Source of the DNA: Lasiosphaeria ovina
Lineage: Eukaryota; Ascomycota; Sordariomycetes; Sordariales; Lasiosphaeriaceae
Direction: 5' to 3'
Assembly (NCBI GenBank): GCA_033439765.1
Contig: JAULSN010000001.1
Coordinates: 7,192,001-7,256,000, forward strand
Length of the DNA stretch: 64,000 bases
Shown here: positions 41,184-53,895 of the stretch, one piece after another
How the letters are laid out: every line of letters starts with the position of its first letter
How positions within the stretch are numbered: the stretch's first letter is position 1
The notes under the pieces: generated by a model
Told to the model about the DNA's origin: nothing
What the model saw: the letters and a program-made list of their open reading frames with translations, nothing else
The model's database searches: none
Position numbers and translations under genes: made by a program

Positions 41184-42078
41184 AACCCTGCTCGTCCCAG
41201 CGGGAAGAGGAAGAGGCCGAGGACAGGGACAAGGACGCTAGTGCGTCGATGGCCTGGGACATGTCGCTGGCGGCGGCCGTGGCGGTGACGCTGGTGGTGA
41301 AGTCGGGCGGCACGTGCAGCGCGGCGCTGTGAAAGAAAAGGCACGCGCTGGCGAACGGGTCAAACAGGTCGCCCGGCGTGTCGAAGAGGGCGGGCATGCG
41401 CTGCTTTAGCAGCCGGAACGCCGGGTCCTGGTTCTCGGGGGGCGCCTTGGCGAAGGAGCGGCGGAGAGAGGCGAGCGATGGGAGCTTTACTCGTCCCGCT
41501 GTTTGCGACGACGAAGAGGACGGCTTGTCCTTCTTGGCTCCTCGGTGCTGGCGGACTGGGTGGTCGGGGAGGAACATGGTCCAGTCGTAGATGCCGTTGT
41601 AGGCCACCAGCCCGCGCACGGCCATGGGCTGGCGGGCGTGCGACTCGGTCAGGGCGAGCCCGGCGGCGAGCCCGGCCCCGAGGTACGACCCGCACACGTA
41701 CACGTCGCGCCGCTCGCCGTCGGGCGGCGCGAGGTTGTTGAGGATCCACGAGTAGCCGAACAGCACGTCGTGGATGGGAGTCGGCCAGCGCAACGGCGCG
41801 ATGCTCTCGCCGTTCTCAGGCGGCGGCAACTCGGGGGCGTCCTCGGACAAGGGCGACCACCTGTAGTTGATGACGGCAGTCGGGTACCGCGGCAGCCATG
41901 ATGGTATGTCGGCGACGGGAGGGCTGCTGGAGCCGTCCCAGGATTCGCTTTTGAGATTGCTGGCGTGTGAAGCCGAGAATGGCGGGAGCCAGATGAGTAA
42001 GGGGTCGCTTGAGCGGTGCTGGTCCCCTACGTTGTGAAGGCTGTTGTCATTGCGCGGGGTGTCAGTGAATTGGCTCAT
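40465..42078 (-). CDS. alpha/beta-hydrolase-like protein with extensive low-complexity tracts (537 aa)
   Basis: Single exon. The N-terminal half (about 25-260) reads like a fungal alpha/beta-hydrolase-fold protein: DPLLIWLPPFS strand, AVINYRWSP, a long helix, then VYVCGSYLGAGLAAGLAL in the place of the nucleophile elbow, then GLVAYNGIYDWTMFLPDHPV. The elbow is GSYLG rather than strict GxSxG, so catalytic competence is uncertain. The C-terminal half is a string of simple sequences: DGDGDGDD, Ser-rich, six Pro, (Ala)9, ASASASASASA, a Gln/His tract and (Glu)12, encoded by trinucleotide or hexanucleotide microsatellites. These probably vary in length between strains. An amphipathic helix (MVELKERMQRE) near the end looks conserved. 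Confidence 0.8.
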
Positions 42079-43196
42079 TCGTTCGAGAAAAGTGCCTAAG
42101 GACTAACAACCTACCTCACGGTTATGTCACCGGACGATGCACAGGGGACGCGAAAGTGTTGAACGTCATGTCTCTCTGGGTCCCCGCCGGTGAGCTTGCC
42201 AAAGAGCCTGCTGCGGGGGGTCACTGCTCTCTGCTGTGGAACGGAAGCGCGCCAGAGTCTCGCTGTCGGCGGCCATCTTCGCATCTTGAGCCTCCTAGGA
42301 GCGCAAACATCCTCCAGTGCCCCTGGTTCAATCCGTGCGGTCAATCGAGTCTCTTATTACGTGTGTCGTAGTGGGTGTTTCCGCGCACGCATCTTTGCAT
42401 CAAATTCTCGATGTTTTTTCTGTTTCGAGTCTTTAATAAGTTTAAGGTTGTGACATTGAGCAGCAATTCTCATCACGGGCCTTGCTCACCTCAGCTTGAC
42501 CCACATCCATTCATTGCCTTCCAGGCTGTCAGGGGCGACACCCCAGCACCAACTCTCGGCAAAGTTATGGTTACAGGGTTAGGTGCGGCTGGTGAGATGC
42601 CAAGATGACGGGACTGGAAAGCTAAAACAGTCCGTCCATCCTCCCTCATCCCTCAACGACACCTCAACTCAATCTCTACCGCTCACTCTGCCAGGAGCGT
42701 GTAGTCTTTAGGTTTCGTTATCGAGCATAAGAGAGCCAACCACAAATTCGTATTTTCTTTGCATTTTACTCTCCCGCTCCAGAATTATTACACGGTTCCT
42801 ACTCTATCTAAGATATGCCCAGTCCAGCCACCTCCTGCCCACGAAAGTTGCATTACTCCGCACCTTACCTATATATCGCCATGTTTGTTTCCCAGTTAAC
42901 TCATTCATCAATACTCATTAGGTAACCATGGAACTCTAACCATGGAACTCCGAACCCCCAATCCGACAAAGCATGCAGAAATGCAACCTGGGTATCCAGC
43001 TTTGCAAATACCACGCATGCCATGCTATGCAAGTGTCGACGTGCTCCGGCAGCTCCTGTCCAGACTTCCAAACCCAAAACCCACCCCGAACCATAGGGGG
43101 GCCTCACGCCAAACCCTGCAGTATCCCATACTTGACCCCCATAAATCAGACAAAAGCAGACATTAACAAACCTCAGAACTTACCTAGCGTGCCTGT
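42079..43196. other. intergenic stretch without visible gene
   Basis: It contains the promoter of the hydrolase-like gene (left) and the 3' flank of the TOK channel (right). Small open frames have no coding character. TACCTAAG-like and AT-rich segments occur at about 42720-42900. Confidence 0.45.
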
Positions 43197-45652
43197 TCAT
43201 CTGTGGCTGTGGTCGTGGCTCTTCCTTCTCTCGACCCTGCTCACCCCCTTGAGCTCCTCAGTCAGTCTCCGCGTGAGCTTTTCCAATATCCACTCGGCCT
43301 CTTCCTGCGATCCCATCAGAGGGCTGCGGCTATCGACCCAGCTCCAAGACTTGATATCAGGGGACGCCTTGGCCTTACCATTGCCGCTTCCCCCGCCATC
43401 GACTGGGTGCCTGTCGTCTTCCCCGTCATTGTTTTTGCTACCACGATGCCGAAAGTGGGGCAGCGCCAGCAGCAGCCTCTTCTCCTTCCTGCTGCCGCCG
43501 TGCAAGTGCGTCAGCGGCTTCCGGTGTTGGTTGGCGTCATTCTCGTCCTCGCCTATGAGGCGTAGATACCACGCCCATTCCCAAAACGTGTACTTGCGCG
43601 GTGGGTGGGCTTTGAGATGCTCCATAACGCGGCCAATCTCCTCTATCAGCGTGACGTGGTACTCGGCCTTGCTGGACGGAATGTCGGGCAAGGTATTGCG
43701 CGGAATAGATGGCGTGCGCGTCATCTTGAGCTGAATGGGGTTGTTGGGACTGCTGGGGCTGCCGGGACTACCTGAACTCACGCCGCCCTGGTGGACCTTG
43801 ATAGCCTGTTGTGACGGCGGCTTGTTTTTGGTGCCTAGTTTTGATTCGTCGCCGAACTTGATAAGGCGTTTAGTGCTGGCTTCCGATGCCGCATTATCGT
43901 CCACTCGTCCCCTATGCTTCTCTTCATCCTCAGCGTCTCTTTCGCGTTTTGCTCTTCCGGCAGCCGTTGTTGCCCCTTCTTTCTCCAGGTCGGCCTGGTC
44001 TTTTTCCAGCGACCGTTCTACATCGTTGTCGGTATCGCTATATTCTTGCCGTTGGGCATCGCCGAGAAAGCCCAGAGGCGCCTCTTCAATCTCCTCGCTG
44101 AACAGTGTTCCACAGGATATCATCTTGAAAAACAGTTTCAGATCCTTCCTGAACCCTCGATCGCCAGGCAGGATGGTGACCATGGCAACCTGGTCCGTGG
44201 CGTCCCGGATCCCCTTTACGATGGTATCCCCGGCATTGGAGATGAGCACCGTCATGGTAGGCAGTGCGAGAAGCGCCCAAAAGACCCAGAACGACTTTCC
44301 AGAGTTGGATATGGGAGTCTTGTCGCCGTAGCCAATCGTCGTCAAACTACAAAAGGCAAAGTAGAAGGCGTCAAAGTATGTCCATCCCTGGTATGTTATC
44401 TCGCACTCTTGGAAGATTTTCGCTCCAACCAGCCACAAAACCATCCACGTGCTTCCTGAAATAGCCAGCGAATACCACCGCCGCCTACGGGCGGCATCCT
44501 CCTGGATTTTTCTCATCAATTTGAACTCTTCCTCCCTTCGCTCTAGCTCGGTGAGCCCTGTGCTGGCATGGGAGCTTTCAGATAAGTGTTGCATCGGGTC
44601 GGCATGGCGGCCACCAACCGGTTTGAGAATCTCGTCGTTACCCTTCAGGGTCATGCGTCTGATCATGGTCCGGCGCTTCTTTTCCACCAGTCGGGCATCG
44701 AATCGCCGCCGGCCACGGTCCAGGACCAAGCTACGGATAGAGCCGATGACGAGACCAAGGCTTATGATACCGACGAGCGCATACGGCATCAGCAGGGCCC
44801 GTCCTAGGGTCGTGGTAGCATAAAAGTCACCGAACCCGACGGTAAACAGAGTCACAGCCGACCAATACACAGCATCGAGATAATCCCACCCCTCAATGTT
44901 AGAGAAAACCAGGGCGCCAATGAGGAGGTACATGAGGAACATGATGGTCTGCAGCATTAGCGTGCGCTGGCTTGGCGTGAGCTTGAAATCCTTCTCATAG
45001 CGGCCTAGGTGAGCACCCATGAAGGTCACGAGCATGAGTGAGCCGACGATCAAGTAGAGGATGGCCGAGTATATGCCATAGTAAAACGCCTGAGACCAGA
45101 TGTGCCGGTCAGTCGGTTGGATGAGCAGCGGGCCTGAGGCTGTGGCCGTAAGCACAACCAGGGCAATCGACGAAATGTACCACCCGACAATGGTGATGGG
45201 CTGGGCGATCGAGAACCTGAGCCTCCTGGTCATGTTGAGAAGCAGAGCCAGGTTCGCGATGATGGCAATGGCCAGCTGGACGGCGTTGATGGCCGTCAGC
45301 CACACCGGGTCGGCGATGTACGTCGCATAGTCGGGGTTCGATCCCGGCTTGTAGCTCTGTCGCCACGGCCGAACCAGAGCGCATATGCTGAAGGCGGACG
45401 CTACGGGGCCCAGCGTGCCGGCGATCATGGGAAACGCGGCCGAAGCAAACCACCACCGGCTTTATATTACCGGAGCCAAGACCAGTCAACCAAAAACAGC
45501 CCCCACGAACCACATGCACGGTTTTGAGAACCAACTCACCTGGGGTCCAAGTGCGCCTGGTCATCCCCGCCGTGTATGGGGTGTATATGGTGGCTATCGG
45601 GCTCGAGAGCTTGGGCATGGTCCCCCACAGCCTCACCGCTGGCGTCGTTCAT
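43197..45652 (-). CDS. TOK1: TOK-type two-pore outward-rectifying potassium channel (791 aa, 2 exons)
   Basis: Exons 45652-45540 and 45459-43197 join across an 80-nt GTGAGT-AAG intron (HLDP|S|RWWFASAAFP). Eight membrane segments are visible: four at the N-terminal end, then two pore modules. Filters are TVGFGD (about residue 243) and TIGYGD (about 413), the two different K+ filter sequences typical of fungal TOK channels. The loop between the pores is basic (KKRRTMIRRMTLK). The long cytosolic C-terminus (about 480-791) is charged and Ser/Pro-rich and probably regulatory. In yeast the family carries outward K+ current across the plasma membrane and sets membrane potential. Length is slightly above yeast TOK1 (691). 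The start at MNDASGEA gives a short acidic/His-rich N-terminal tail. Confidence 0.94.
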
Positions 45653-48600
45653 CCTGTCAACGAGCGATTTCTCGGAGCAGATGGAATGGCTCTGAAGGGG
45701 GCGAACCGCAACCGCGACCGCGACGGCGAAAAATGCGAAAAATGCGAAAAATGCCCAGGGTCGATCGCCTTGGCTTCTTTGCCCCCTAACTCAGATGCCC
45801 GGGCAAAACAAGAGTCGCATGGGCCTTAACTCTGGACATCGACAGATCAAGGATTGGTGTAGTAGATAAGGCAAGGCGGACGGGTGTTTGTAGATCTGGA
45901 TCTTGGCAGCCCATGTGCACCGTACATTGGCTATCTCGAGGCTTGCATTGGCACTAAAAACGAGCGGACGGATGAATCGGGAAGATGGAATGCGGTCCTT
46001 TTGGAAAGAACGCCCTGGGCCTTGAAGGATCCCTTTGAGAGGCGGCATCGGCCAACTGACTTATGACGTCGACAGGTTGACTTGAGTTGCCTTACCTAAG
46101 ATACCAAGATACCAAGCCTGTTGAGACGTTCCGCCGTTGTGGTGTTGGAGGCGCTGCCAGTTGCCGCGCAAGACAGGCTCCACAGCTGGGGTGGGACGGT
46201 ACCTGGCTAACGAAACAAAGAGCAGAAGATTCTATGGTGTTTCCCATTTCTGTTAAATGGCTACCCCGCATGGAGTATTTTCTTCGCCTTTTTTCCCCAT
46301 GTCTGGTTGGTGTATTAGACTAATAATAGTAGGGTACATCTGTGGCGCAAAGGCACAGAGGGTTCGAAGGGGGCCCCGGGTGCTGAAATGTTCGTAAAAA
46401 AAAAGGTCCTAGTGTAATGTAACCACAAATCTCAAGAAGGCGCCAGTTAAGCGTTTGCTGAAGCCAGCTGATTTGTTGATTTGCCAGAGGCTGCGGGGGG
46501 CCTGTCAATTCTGAAACATTCCCTCCAGACTCGGTCGAAGGACGAAATCAGTTTGTTCAGTTACAACTTTCGCTGTCATGCAATCATCCGTCCAACTGAG
46601 CTGCTGTGCGACGTTCGATGACTTCGCTGCGGAATCCTCTTCGCTCGAGGGAATAAACGTACCCATGCATCGGGTCTGGGGATGTGGAAGGCAGCTGCTG
46701 GGCATTCGCAGTCTACGAATACCTGTCTGTGTCATATTCATGAAGCAACGATAACTTCGTGCATACAATACCATGCATGCGCGCGAGTAAAGTGTTTCTG
46801 CAGTGCGCTAAATATGAATGGCAGCATTTTAGGATTTCACCGATGGAAATAACAAGGCGCGAGGAGAAAAAAAGAAAAAAGGTAAAATCTCGAGGGAGCT
46901 TGTGATTGCCGGACGCGACCGTTTGCCTGTCCAGGCTACCGTGTTGGTGGCGAGTTAAGAATATTGAAACCCGACGGGCATTGAACTTGCCACACATTGC
47001 CCATAGAAGTGAGTGAGTAAAGGGAGAGAGGCTCAGGGAGGGCCCTGAGATATCCCGGGAGCGAAGAAGGAAAGAATGGAAAGGGAAAAAGGAAAGAAAC
47101 GACGGCAGTTGAGACACCTGGTCAACTCCACATCCCCAACGCTCGCGTACCAAGACTGCCGTAAGCCTTTTGTAGAGATCTGGATCGTTGGCAAAAGAGC
47201 CTTTCTGCCTTCATTGGCGACCGTTGAATCCTGAGGTGGTCCGGCTGACAAGATGGCCTGGTGTAAATCTCGGTCTTGCCTCCCGTTCGGTCCGCTTTCG
47301 GCCTCGGTCAACGTAGACGCCTATAACTACCAATTGACTACGCATACTAGGTTACGTTATCCGTCCCTTTCGATCTACACCTCCCTCATTAGTAAGGACC
47401 TAACGCATAGCGTAGCGTGCTCACGCCGACGGGAGGTGGCAGACCTGACCTGGGGAGAACAGCTCAGCCGCAGGAAGAAGGCTGGGCTCAGGTTCAGTGT
47501 CTTCGGTCTCTCGGCCGGGAATTGGCCAAGACAGTTGCATGCTGCGTCAGTAACGCCAATCACGAGATTGTAAAGTAGCATTTGTCCCGGCTCAGCGAGG
47601 GGTCCATTTGAAGGACACGAAGAGCACAGCGGTATTCCGAGAGGGGTGCAGTCGAATTGGAGGGTCCTAGATCAAGGCTCCGACCCTACCTACCGTGGTC
47701 TTCCGGCAAGAGCATACCGAAGCCCCCTTTCTTTCTGACTCTGGAAGCTGGAAGTGTTGGGTAACACAGATTACAACTACGCATGTATGAAAACGTATAC
47801 CGACACGGTGCATAAGTTTTGCATGATTTGAATCGGAGCAAGACGAGAAAATGCATGCATTTGCAGATTCCATGTTGCAAACTCCGTACCCAAAATAAAA
47901 TAAAATCACACAGTAGCCCGGCCTCGCCCCGCGATTTTCCTATAGGCGCTGAAAGTTTGCCTGCAGCCTTCCTGGGGGCAGCCTGGCTCGCCTGGCTCGC
48001 CTGGCTCGGTGATTTGGCTGAGACCGCCCGCATTTCTCCCCCATCTTTTTCACCGCCACATCATCGGGGCGACCGTTTCCCCCTGCACAGTACATGCCCC
48101 TTGTGGCATGGCCGTGCTGCGAATTGGCGGACGAGCCCTGTTCGTCCTGGACGGGCAGCCCCGTGCTGGTATTGGCTTGCACCTGATCCTCCATTCCCCT
48201 GCGCCCCACAGCCTGCCTTCCCCTTCGAGTCCTCCCTCCCCCGTGTCTCTTTTCCTCTTCCATTTCGCAGCCTGCCACCTCGCACGACAACATCGCCATC
48301 CCATCAGAACCTGCGTGCCTTTGCAGAGGCCGCAGACGGCAAATCTTCTCTTGGGGCGATTGATTGCGGGAACGCAGCCGCCAATCGGCCTTTTTCAATC
48401 GTCCTTTGCCGGGGTCGAGATTTGCCAGCCTCTCGATGCAGTGGGAGCGCGACAAGTAATCACTACCCGTCCCTGTCGAGCCCATTTCCGACGCGGCTGT
48501 ATCCACCACACACCTCAGGAGTTCCAGGACGACACAGACGTCCGCCCATACACTAGGAATTGCCCAACCCTCAGAGCTATCGTGATCCCGATCCGAAACA

Positions 48601-49083
48601 TTGTCGGCCATAGCTGCCTCGCCCCCGCGATAGTCGAGCCTATTAACAACCGTTGGTGGTCGAGCCAGAAAGGGGGGGAGTCCAAGGCGTTGAAGCTTTT
48701 GCTCAGGTGAGTCGGCCAAGCGTGCCCACCCTACAACACTATGGGCTTCCCGCCGTGCATACAACCTTTTCCAAACGCTACCGCCGGCGTGCTGCCTGTT
48801 CAACAGTCTGGCTGCCTTTTTACGTCCTCCGTATACTTCCTGCCCGCTGCACGACGCCATCACATTTTCGCGACCCCATTTTGGCGGTCATTGTCCCCAT
48901 GATCTCCTAGCATCCATTTGAAGCGCAACCGCTAGATGTTTTATTTATTGCAGCCCACTGACAGTTGGATTCTATCTCAGGCATCAGCACACACCCGATT
49001 CACGGAGCTGCGCCATTTGCCCGGCCACCCTTGCCGTCACGGTCTGTCGTAGCGTTGCCCTCTCGTCCCGAGGATAAAATACA
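45653..49083. other. long intergenic region before the casein kinase gene
   Basis: No supported gene in 3.4 kb. Open frames at 47819-48863 on both strands overlap each other, lack start context or domains, and probably reflect a GC-rich leader of the kinase gene. Minor features: a triplet of aaaatgcg units at 45728-45755 and cctggctcg repeated three times at about 47985-48010. Confidence 0.4.
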
Positions 49084-50613
49084 ATGGCGTCGTCTTCGTC
49101 AAACGTTGTTGGCGTGCACTACCGGGTGGGGAAGAAGATAGGAGAGGGTTCGTTTGGTGTCATCTTCGAGGGAACGAACCTACTCAACAATCAGCAGGTC
49201 GCCATCAAGTTTGTACGTCGTTCCGCCTCTGGCTGGAGACAGCCGAAGCTTGCTCCTCCATTCAAGGCCGCCCGTGTTGACTTGCTTGCGACAGGAACCG
49301 AGAAAGAGCGATGCTCCTCAACTGCGTGATGAATACCGGACCTACAAGATCTTGGTCGGGTGCCGTAAGTTGACCGCACATGGTCCCAGGCAATCGTAAC
49401 TATGACTAACCACGCCACCTATAGCCGGCATTCCCAATGTTTACTACTTCGGCCAGGAGGGACTTCACAATATCTTGGTCATCGATTTGCTTGGCCCTTC
49501 TCTGGAGGATCTCTTTGACCATTGCAATCGGAGGTTCACCCTCAAGACCGTCGTCATGGTTGCCAAGCAGATGGTACGCATCTTGGCGACTTTGTTCCTC
49601 TTCTATCGCCGTGGTCTGACTTTTTTTTTTTGCAGCTTTCTCGGGTGCAGACCATCCACGAGAAGAACCTCATCTACCGGGATATCAAGCCCGACAACTT
49701 CCTGATTGGTAGACCCGGCACAAAGACAGCCAATGTCATTCACGTTGTCGACTTCGGCATGGCGAAGCAGTATCGGGACCCCAAAACCAAGCAGCACATC
49801 CCGTATCGGGAGCGCAAGTCGCTTTCAGGAACTGCTCGCTACATGAGCATCAACACGCATCTTGGCAGAGAGCAGTCAAGGCGAGATGATCTCGAGGCCC
49901 TCGGCCATGTTTTCATGTACTTCCTGCGCGGTGGCTTGCCCTGGCAGGGTCTCAAAGCTGCAACTAACAAGCAGAAGTACGAGAAGATCGGTGAGAAGAA
50001 GCAGACCACCGCAATCAAGGAGCTCTGCGAAGGATTCCCAGACCAGTTCGTCCAGTATCTAACCTACGTCCGCAATCTGGGCTTTGAGGACAACCCGGAC
50101 TACGACTACCTGCGTGAGCTCTTTACTCAAGCGCTCAAGGATGCCGGTGGTGTGGAAGATGGCGAGTACGACTGGATGAAGGTCGGCAAGCCTGACAAGA
50201 AGGGGGATTGGGAGCGGCCGGGTGCTCTCCACAACCCAAACGCGAGACCCGGGGTTTCGGCCATGGAAGTTCACGCCAATTCCCGAGGTGGCACCACACA
50301 CCACCAAACAAGCAACACTCGGCTCAATCCAGGGCTCACTGTAGACCGTTTAAACGCCGCGCAACCCCCGACGCCACCGAACAGGCAGCCCAACAAGCCC
50401 GTCCGGCAAAGCGTCCTCGCGTCGGCGCCGACGCCGAGAACCCCGGGGGCTCCCATCTCTTCACCACAACAATACCCACCACAACTCAGCCCGCAGAACA
50501 ACATGGGCCACCTCAACCATCAAGCCGCCATGGCTCAGTCACCGAACCCTAACCCTCAGCCTCAGCCGCCTACGGGGTTCCAGAAGTTCATGAAGACGCT
50601 TTGCTGCGGTTAG
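49084..50613 (+). CDS. membrane-anchored casein kinase I, YCK/CK1-gamma type (441 aa, 4 exons)
   Basis: Exons 49084-49212, 49295-49364, 49425-49573 and 49636-50613. The introns are GT-AG (60-82 nt), and the third ends in a long T-run before CAG. The protein is a complete kinase: glycine loop [19 protein letters not shown] lysine, YRDIKPDN catalytic loop, DFGMA in place of DFG, and the CK1 signature [14 protein letters not shown] with an RRDDLEALG motif. The C-terminal tail is Pro/Gln/Asn-rich and ends LCCG; the terminal Cys pair is what yeast Yck1/Yck2 use for palmitoylation and plasma-membrane attachment. The Neurospora counterpart would be CK-1b. Roles in the family: endocytosis, nutrient sensing and morphogenesis. 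Single-copy housekeeping type with no anomalies. Confidence 0.95.
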
Positions 50614-52304
50614 GGGAATCGAGTCTTTGCCATGTTCTGTTGTCAGCTTATGTATGGATTTCCTCCTTTTAACCCTCTCACGAATGTCTACTAATAGCCT
50701 GACAGTTGAAGGCGGCAACGGACGCCCCGTCTTATAGAGATATGACGGGAGACAACGTCCTGTATGAATTTTACCGACACATCCGATCTTGGTTTTTTGC
50801 ATGGGACATAGAGGATACCTTCTTTCCATAGCGGTTCGGCACATCTGGCACCTAGCTGGAAACCATCATGATCACGATACTCCGACTTCGTCTACGTTTC
50901 CCCACCACTGTTGGGCCTTGAGTCAGGCTGCCGAAGGTTTTCGAAAACAAACGGTGCTTCGATTCCTGGGCTGGCCGCGAGCCGGGAAGATCACGTATTG
51001 GAGGCTTTTTTTCTCTTTTCACATACCTCTCTAATAATCAGCATCCTCCTTCAGATCATACAGAAAAAGAACGGTATTGTAACAGACATGGTTTACCTTG
51101 GCTGGCTGGATGGGAGGCCCGGCATGTCATTTTTGTTTCTGTCGCCCGCAATAACGAAACCGTTGCAGAAAAGGCAGATCACAACCCCAGCAGCATTCAA
51201 TAGTGACCATTCAAGGGGGAGCTGTTGCTTGGCCAGGGCGTGGGCGAAAGGGTATAGCATTGTTTGCGTCACGAATCGTCTCCTTCACGTCTCTTTTTCC
51301 TTTGTTTCGAGTGTTTATATTAAAGGCGAAGACTGTCTCTGTCGGGGAGAGAGTGGCCCAGGGGGGAGTGAAGCAAGCGCATGGGAAGCGAGGACAAATA
51401 AGCGGCGGTCGAGTTCTCGGGTTGACCCCGAGCGTAGGGGGAGCCAGGAGATAGTTATGTGTTGTTGTTCTGACGAGAATAGATTGGTTCGTGGATGGAT
51501 GGGTGGATGGATGACATTTTACAACGTAAATCTCTCATCGACGGGGTTTTTGAAACGCCATCTATCCATCTGTCAGTCTGTTTGTCCGTCAGTCTGTTTG
51601 TCCGTCAGTCAGTCTCGTCGCGAGGAATAATAGGTTGAGAAAATCAAGACGGAAATTCAGAAACCCTGGTGCACAAACGTTATTAAACTGAGATTTGGTT
51701 GATTGCTTCTTACCCCGGATGAATGGGATGGACGGCCTAGTTCACGGTCGGGCTTCATTTAATTATTTGACCTAGTTTACCTACACAGCTTGAGTGTCTT
51801 GGTTTGCTAAATCACGCCATTGTATCTGCGCAAACGCCGAAGGTGAAGCATCGTCATCGCAACTTATGAAATACGATGCGATGCATGGGACAGCACATGG
51901 TGTCATTGTGTGCGGCCAAATCGTCGAGTTATCACTTCACTTGGATGAAGGCTTGATGCCACTCTATTCTTGTACATGGCAATATATTTTGAAGTTGAAA
52001 AAAAAAAAACCCCCCCTCCGCTCCAAGCCAAAGCAGCCGCAAGTCTCAGTCAGCTCTGGTCATAATCCGTAAGTGTCTCCGTAGCTACCGCCGGCCGCTA
52101 ATATATAGATGTATAAAGGGATGGTGGCAAGATCGCCACTAATGCACCCATAATGTCCCCAGCCCTCCCCGGCAGGAAGTCGACATCGCGCTTACATGTT
52201 GGTCTCTTATGAGAGACCAAAGGCGTCCAGTCTTTCCCCAATTATAATATTTGATGTCACACGAGCCTCTGGAGTGAAGTGCCAGACCCTCCGTGGACTC
52301 TTGT
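50614..52304. other. convergent intergenic region with GGAT and CAGTCTGTTTGTCCGT repeats
   Basis: It holds 3' flanks of the kinase (plus) and the p24 gene (minus). Tandem sequence: ggatggatgg tract at about 51493-51513 and a repeated gtcagtctgtttgtccg unit at about 51571-51615. No gene is supported. Confidence 0.5.
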
Positions 52305-53195
52305 CTATGTGAGCTTCTGCTTGATGAAGAACGAGCGCAGGTGAGACAGCTGCCATGCGCATGTTATGCCAATGACAGTCAGCTGGATCAGGATCCACCG
52401 CACCACGCGCCCATTGGTACTCTCGGACTGATCACGGAACTCGGCCTCGCGTTCCTATTGTTTGGGGAGGGGTTGTTAGCTTAGGTTCGCAGCCGGGGCA
52501 CAAAGTTGGGACAGGTAGGAGAAAGGCATAGGAGAATAGAGGCCGTGGCGCCAGACGTACTCTCTGGAAAACCTGTTCCCTCCGGATGTCGTTCAGGCGT
52601 GCATTCAGGTCCTTGACGCGCGTGGCCAGGTCCTGGATCTTGTCCTTGTCGGAGCTCTCAATGGCGCTGGTCTCGCCAATGGCCACGTCCAGTGTCAGCC
52701 GGATCCCGCCGTTGGGCGACGAGAGCGAAAGCCAGTTGGACCGGCCGCTGTTGGAGGACGGCGTGAAGCAGATCTTGTGGTCGCCCGCCTCGGCCGCCGT
52801 GAAGGTGAACTTGCCGCTGGCCCCGCCACGCTGCGAGACCACGCGGTGCTCGCTGTCAAAGATTTCCTAGAGTGGGCAAGATGTAAAGGTCAGCACACAT
52901 ATGTATAGCTGAAAGAAAATGTATATAAGTGTAGGGCTGGAGGAAAGAAAGGGGGCCGAGACAAGGGCACAAGGGGCGCAGGGACACATACGTCGACGGA
53001 GATGTAGATGCTTATTCCATCGTGCTTCCACCATGCTTGCCGGTGGTCGTCCCATTCCTCGGCCGTGTAGTGGCCCATGACCAGCGTGTCTTTGGGCAGC
53101 TCCTCGAAGAAGCACTTGGGCGACGTGACATCGATGTAGAAGTAGAGCGCCTGCGCGACGGCGCTCAGCGAGAGCAGCGGCAAGAAGGCCCTCAT
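52305..53195 (-). CDS. p24 (emp24/GOLD) family cargo receptor, alpha-type (219 aa, 3 exons)
   Basis: Exons 53195-52992, 52866-52561 and 52454-52305; introns of 125 and 106 nt, GT-AG. Order of parts: signal peptide 1-16 (ending VAQA), GOLD domain beginning [20 protein letters not shown] with the conserved Cys pair (Cys28 and the Cys of HKICFTPSS), a coiled coil ([20 protein letters not shown]), a transmembrane segment ([17 protein letters not shown]) and a short tail [11 protein letters not shown]. The tail keeps the di-aromatic FF used for COPII binding and a basic pair for COPI. The [12 protein letters not shown] stretch is typical of the alpha subfamily (yeast Erp1/5/6). It cycles between ER and Golgi as part of a hetero-oligomer selecting cargo. 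Usual length. Confidence 0.94.
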
Positions 53196-53895
53196 GGTGC
53201 TGTATTATCTGCGATTGCTGCAGCCAGCGTCGTTGGGGTTAATTGGTGGTGGTGCGGTAACGTGGAGGTATGGGTTGCCGTCGTCGTTGGGTTAGTCGTG
53301 TTTGTGTGTGTGTGCTGCAACGAGCGACCCGATGTCCCAAGAAGTCGACGATCCGCTATAAGGCGAGCTGGCAGGCCCTCCCAAGTCCCAGCTCACCGAA
53401 GCTGCCACGTTCAAAAAAGTTCAGACAGGGGTTCGAAGCCTTGGGGTCACGTGCTACTTTTGCTCCGATTGGCGTTGAGGTCTGGGCCGGCACCACCCCC
53501 CGCCTAGTGGGTTTTCTTTTGCTGTCGGGCGACTCTGGCATTCACTCAGTTGACTGCACCCCTGGAAAGAAAATCAAAATCGCGGTTTTCAGACCCGTCG
53601 CACCGATTGAGCTCATCGCCTTTCCGTCATCAACGGGCCATTCACCATTCCTTCATCACCTAGTCAGGCTTGCTATGGTCCCTCTTCTTCTGGCCGATTT
53701 TATTCGATTTTAAATATTTTAATTCCACCAAGCGCGCCGCTTGTCAACCGTGCCATACCTGCCCCGTCGCAGCTCGCAGCCCAGACCTGGGCAGCAGCTT
53801 GTGACGCGTTTGTCGTCCCGAGTGCCCACCGCCCACCGCCCACCCAAACTACCTTTATACCGTCCGCTGCCACCACCACCGCCGCCACCACCACC
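53196..53895. promoter_or_regulatory. divergent promoter between p24 gene and SWC4
   Basis: 700 bases between two start codons pointing away from each other. A CCACC trinucleotide tract runs into the SWC4 start codon (about 53865-53895). A TTAAATATTTTAA palindrome lies at about 53710-53722. No recognised factor site. Confidence 0.45.

Noticed and set aside
45333..45346. B-box-like ggttcgatcccg on plus
   Set aside because: It is inside the TOK channel coding sequence and no A-box or cloverleaf surrounds it.
47819..48863. Open frames of 233-307 codons on both strands before the casein kinase gene
   Set aside because: They overlap each other in a GC-rich leader region, lack domains and have low-complexity Pro/Arg-rich translations.
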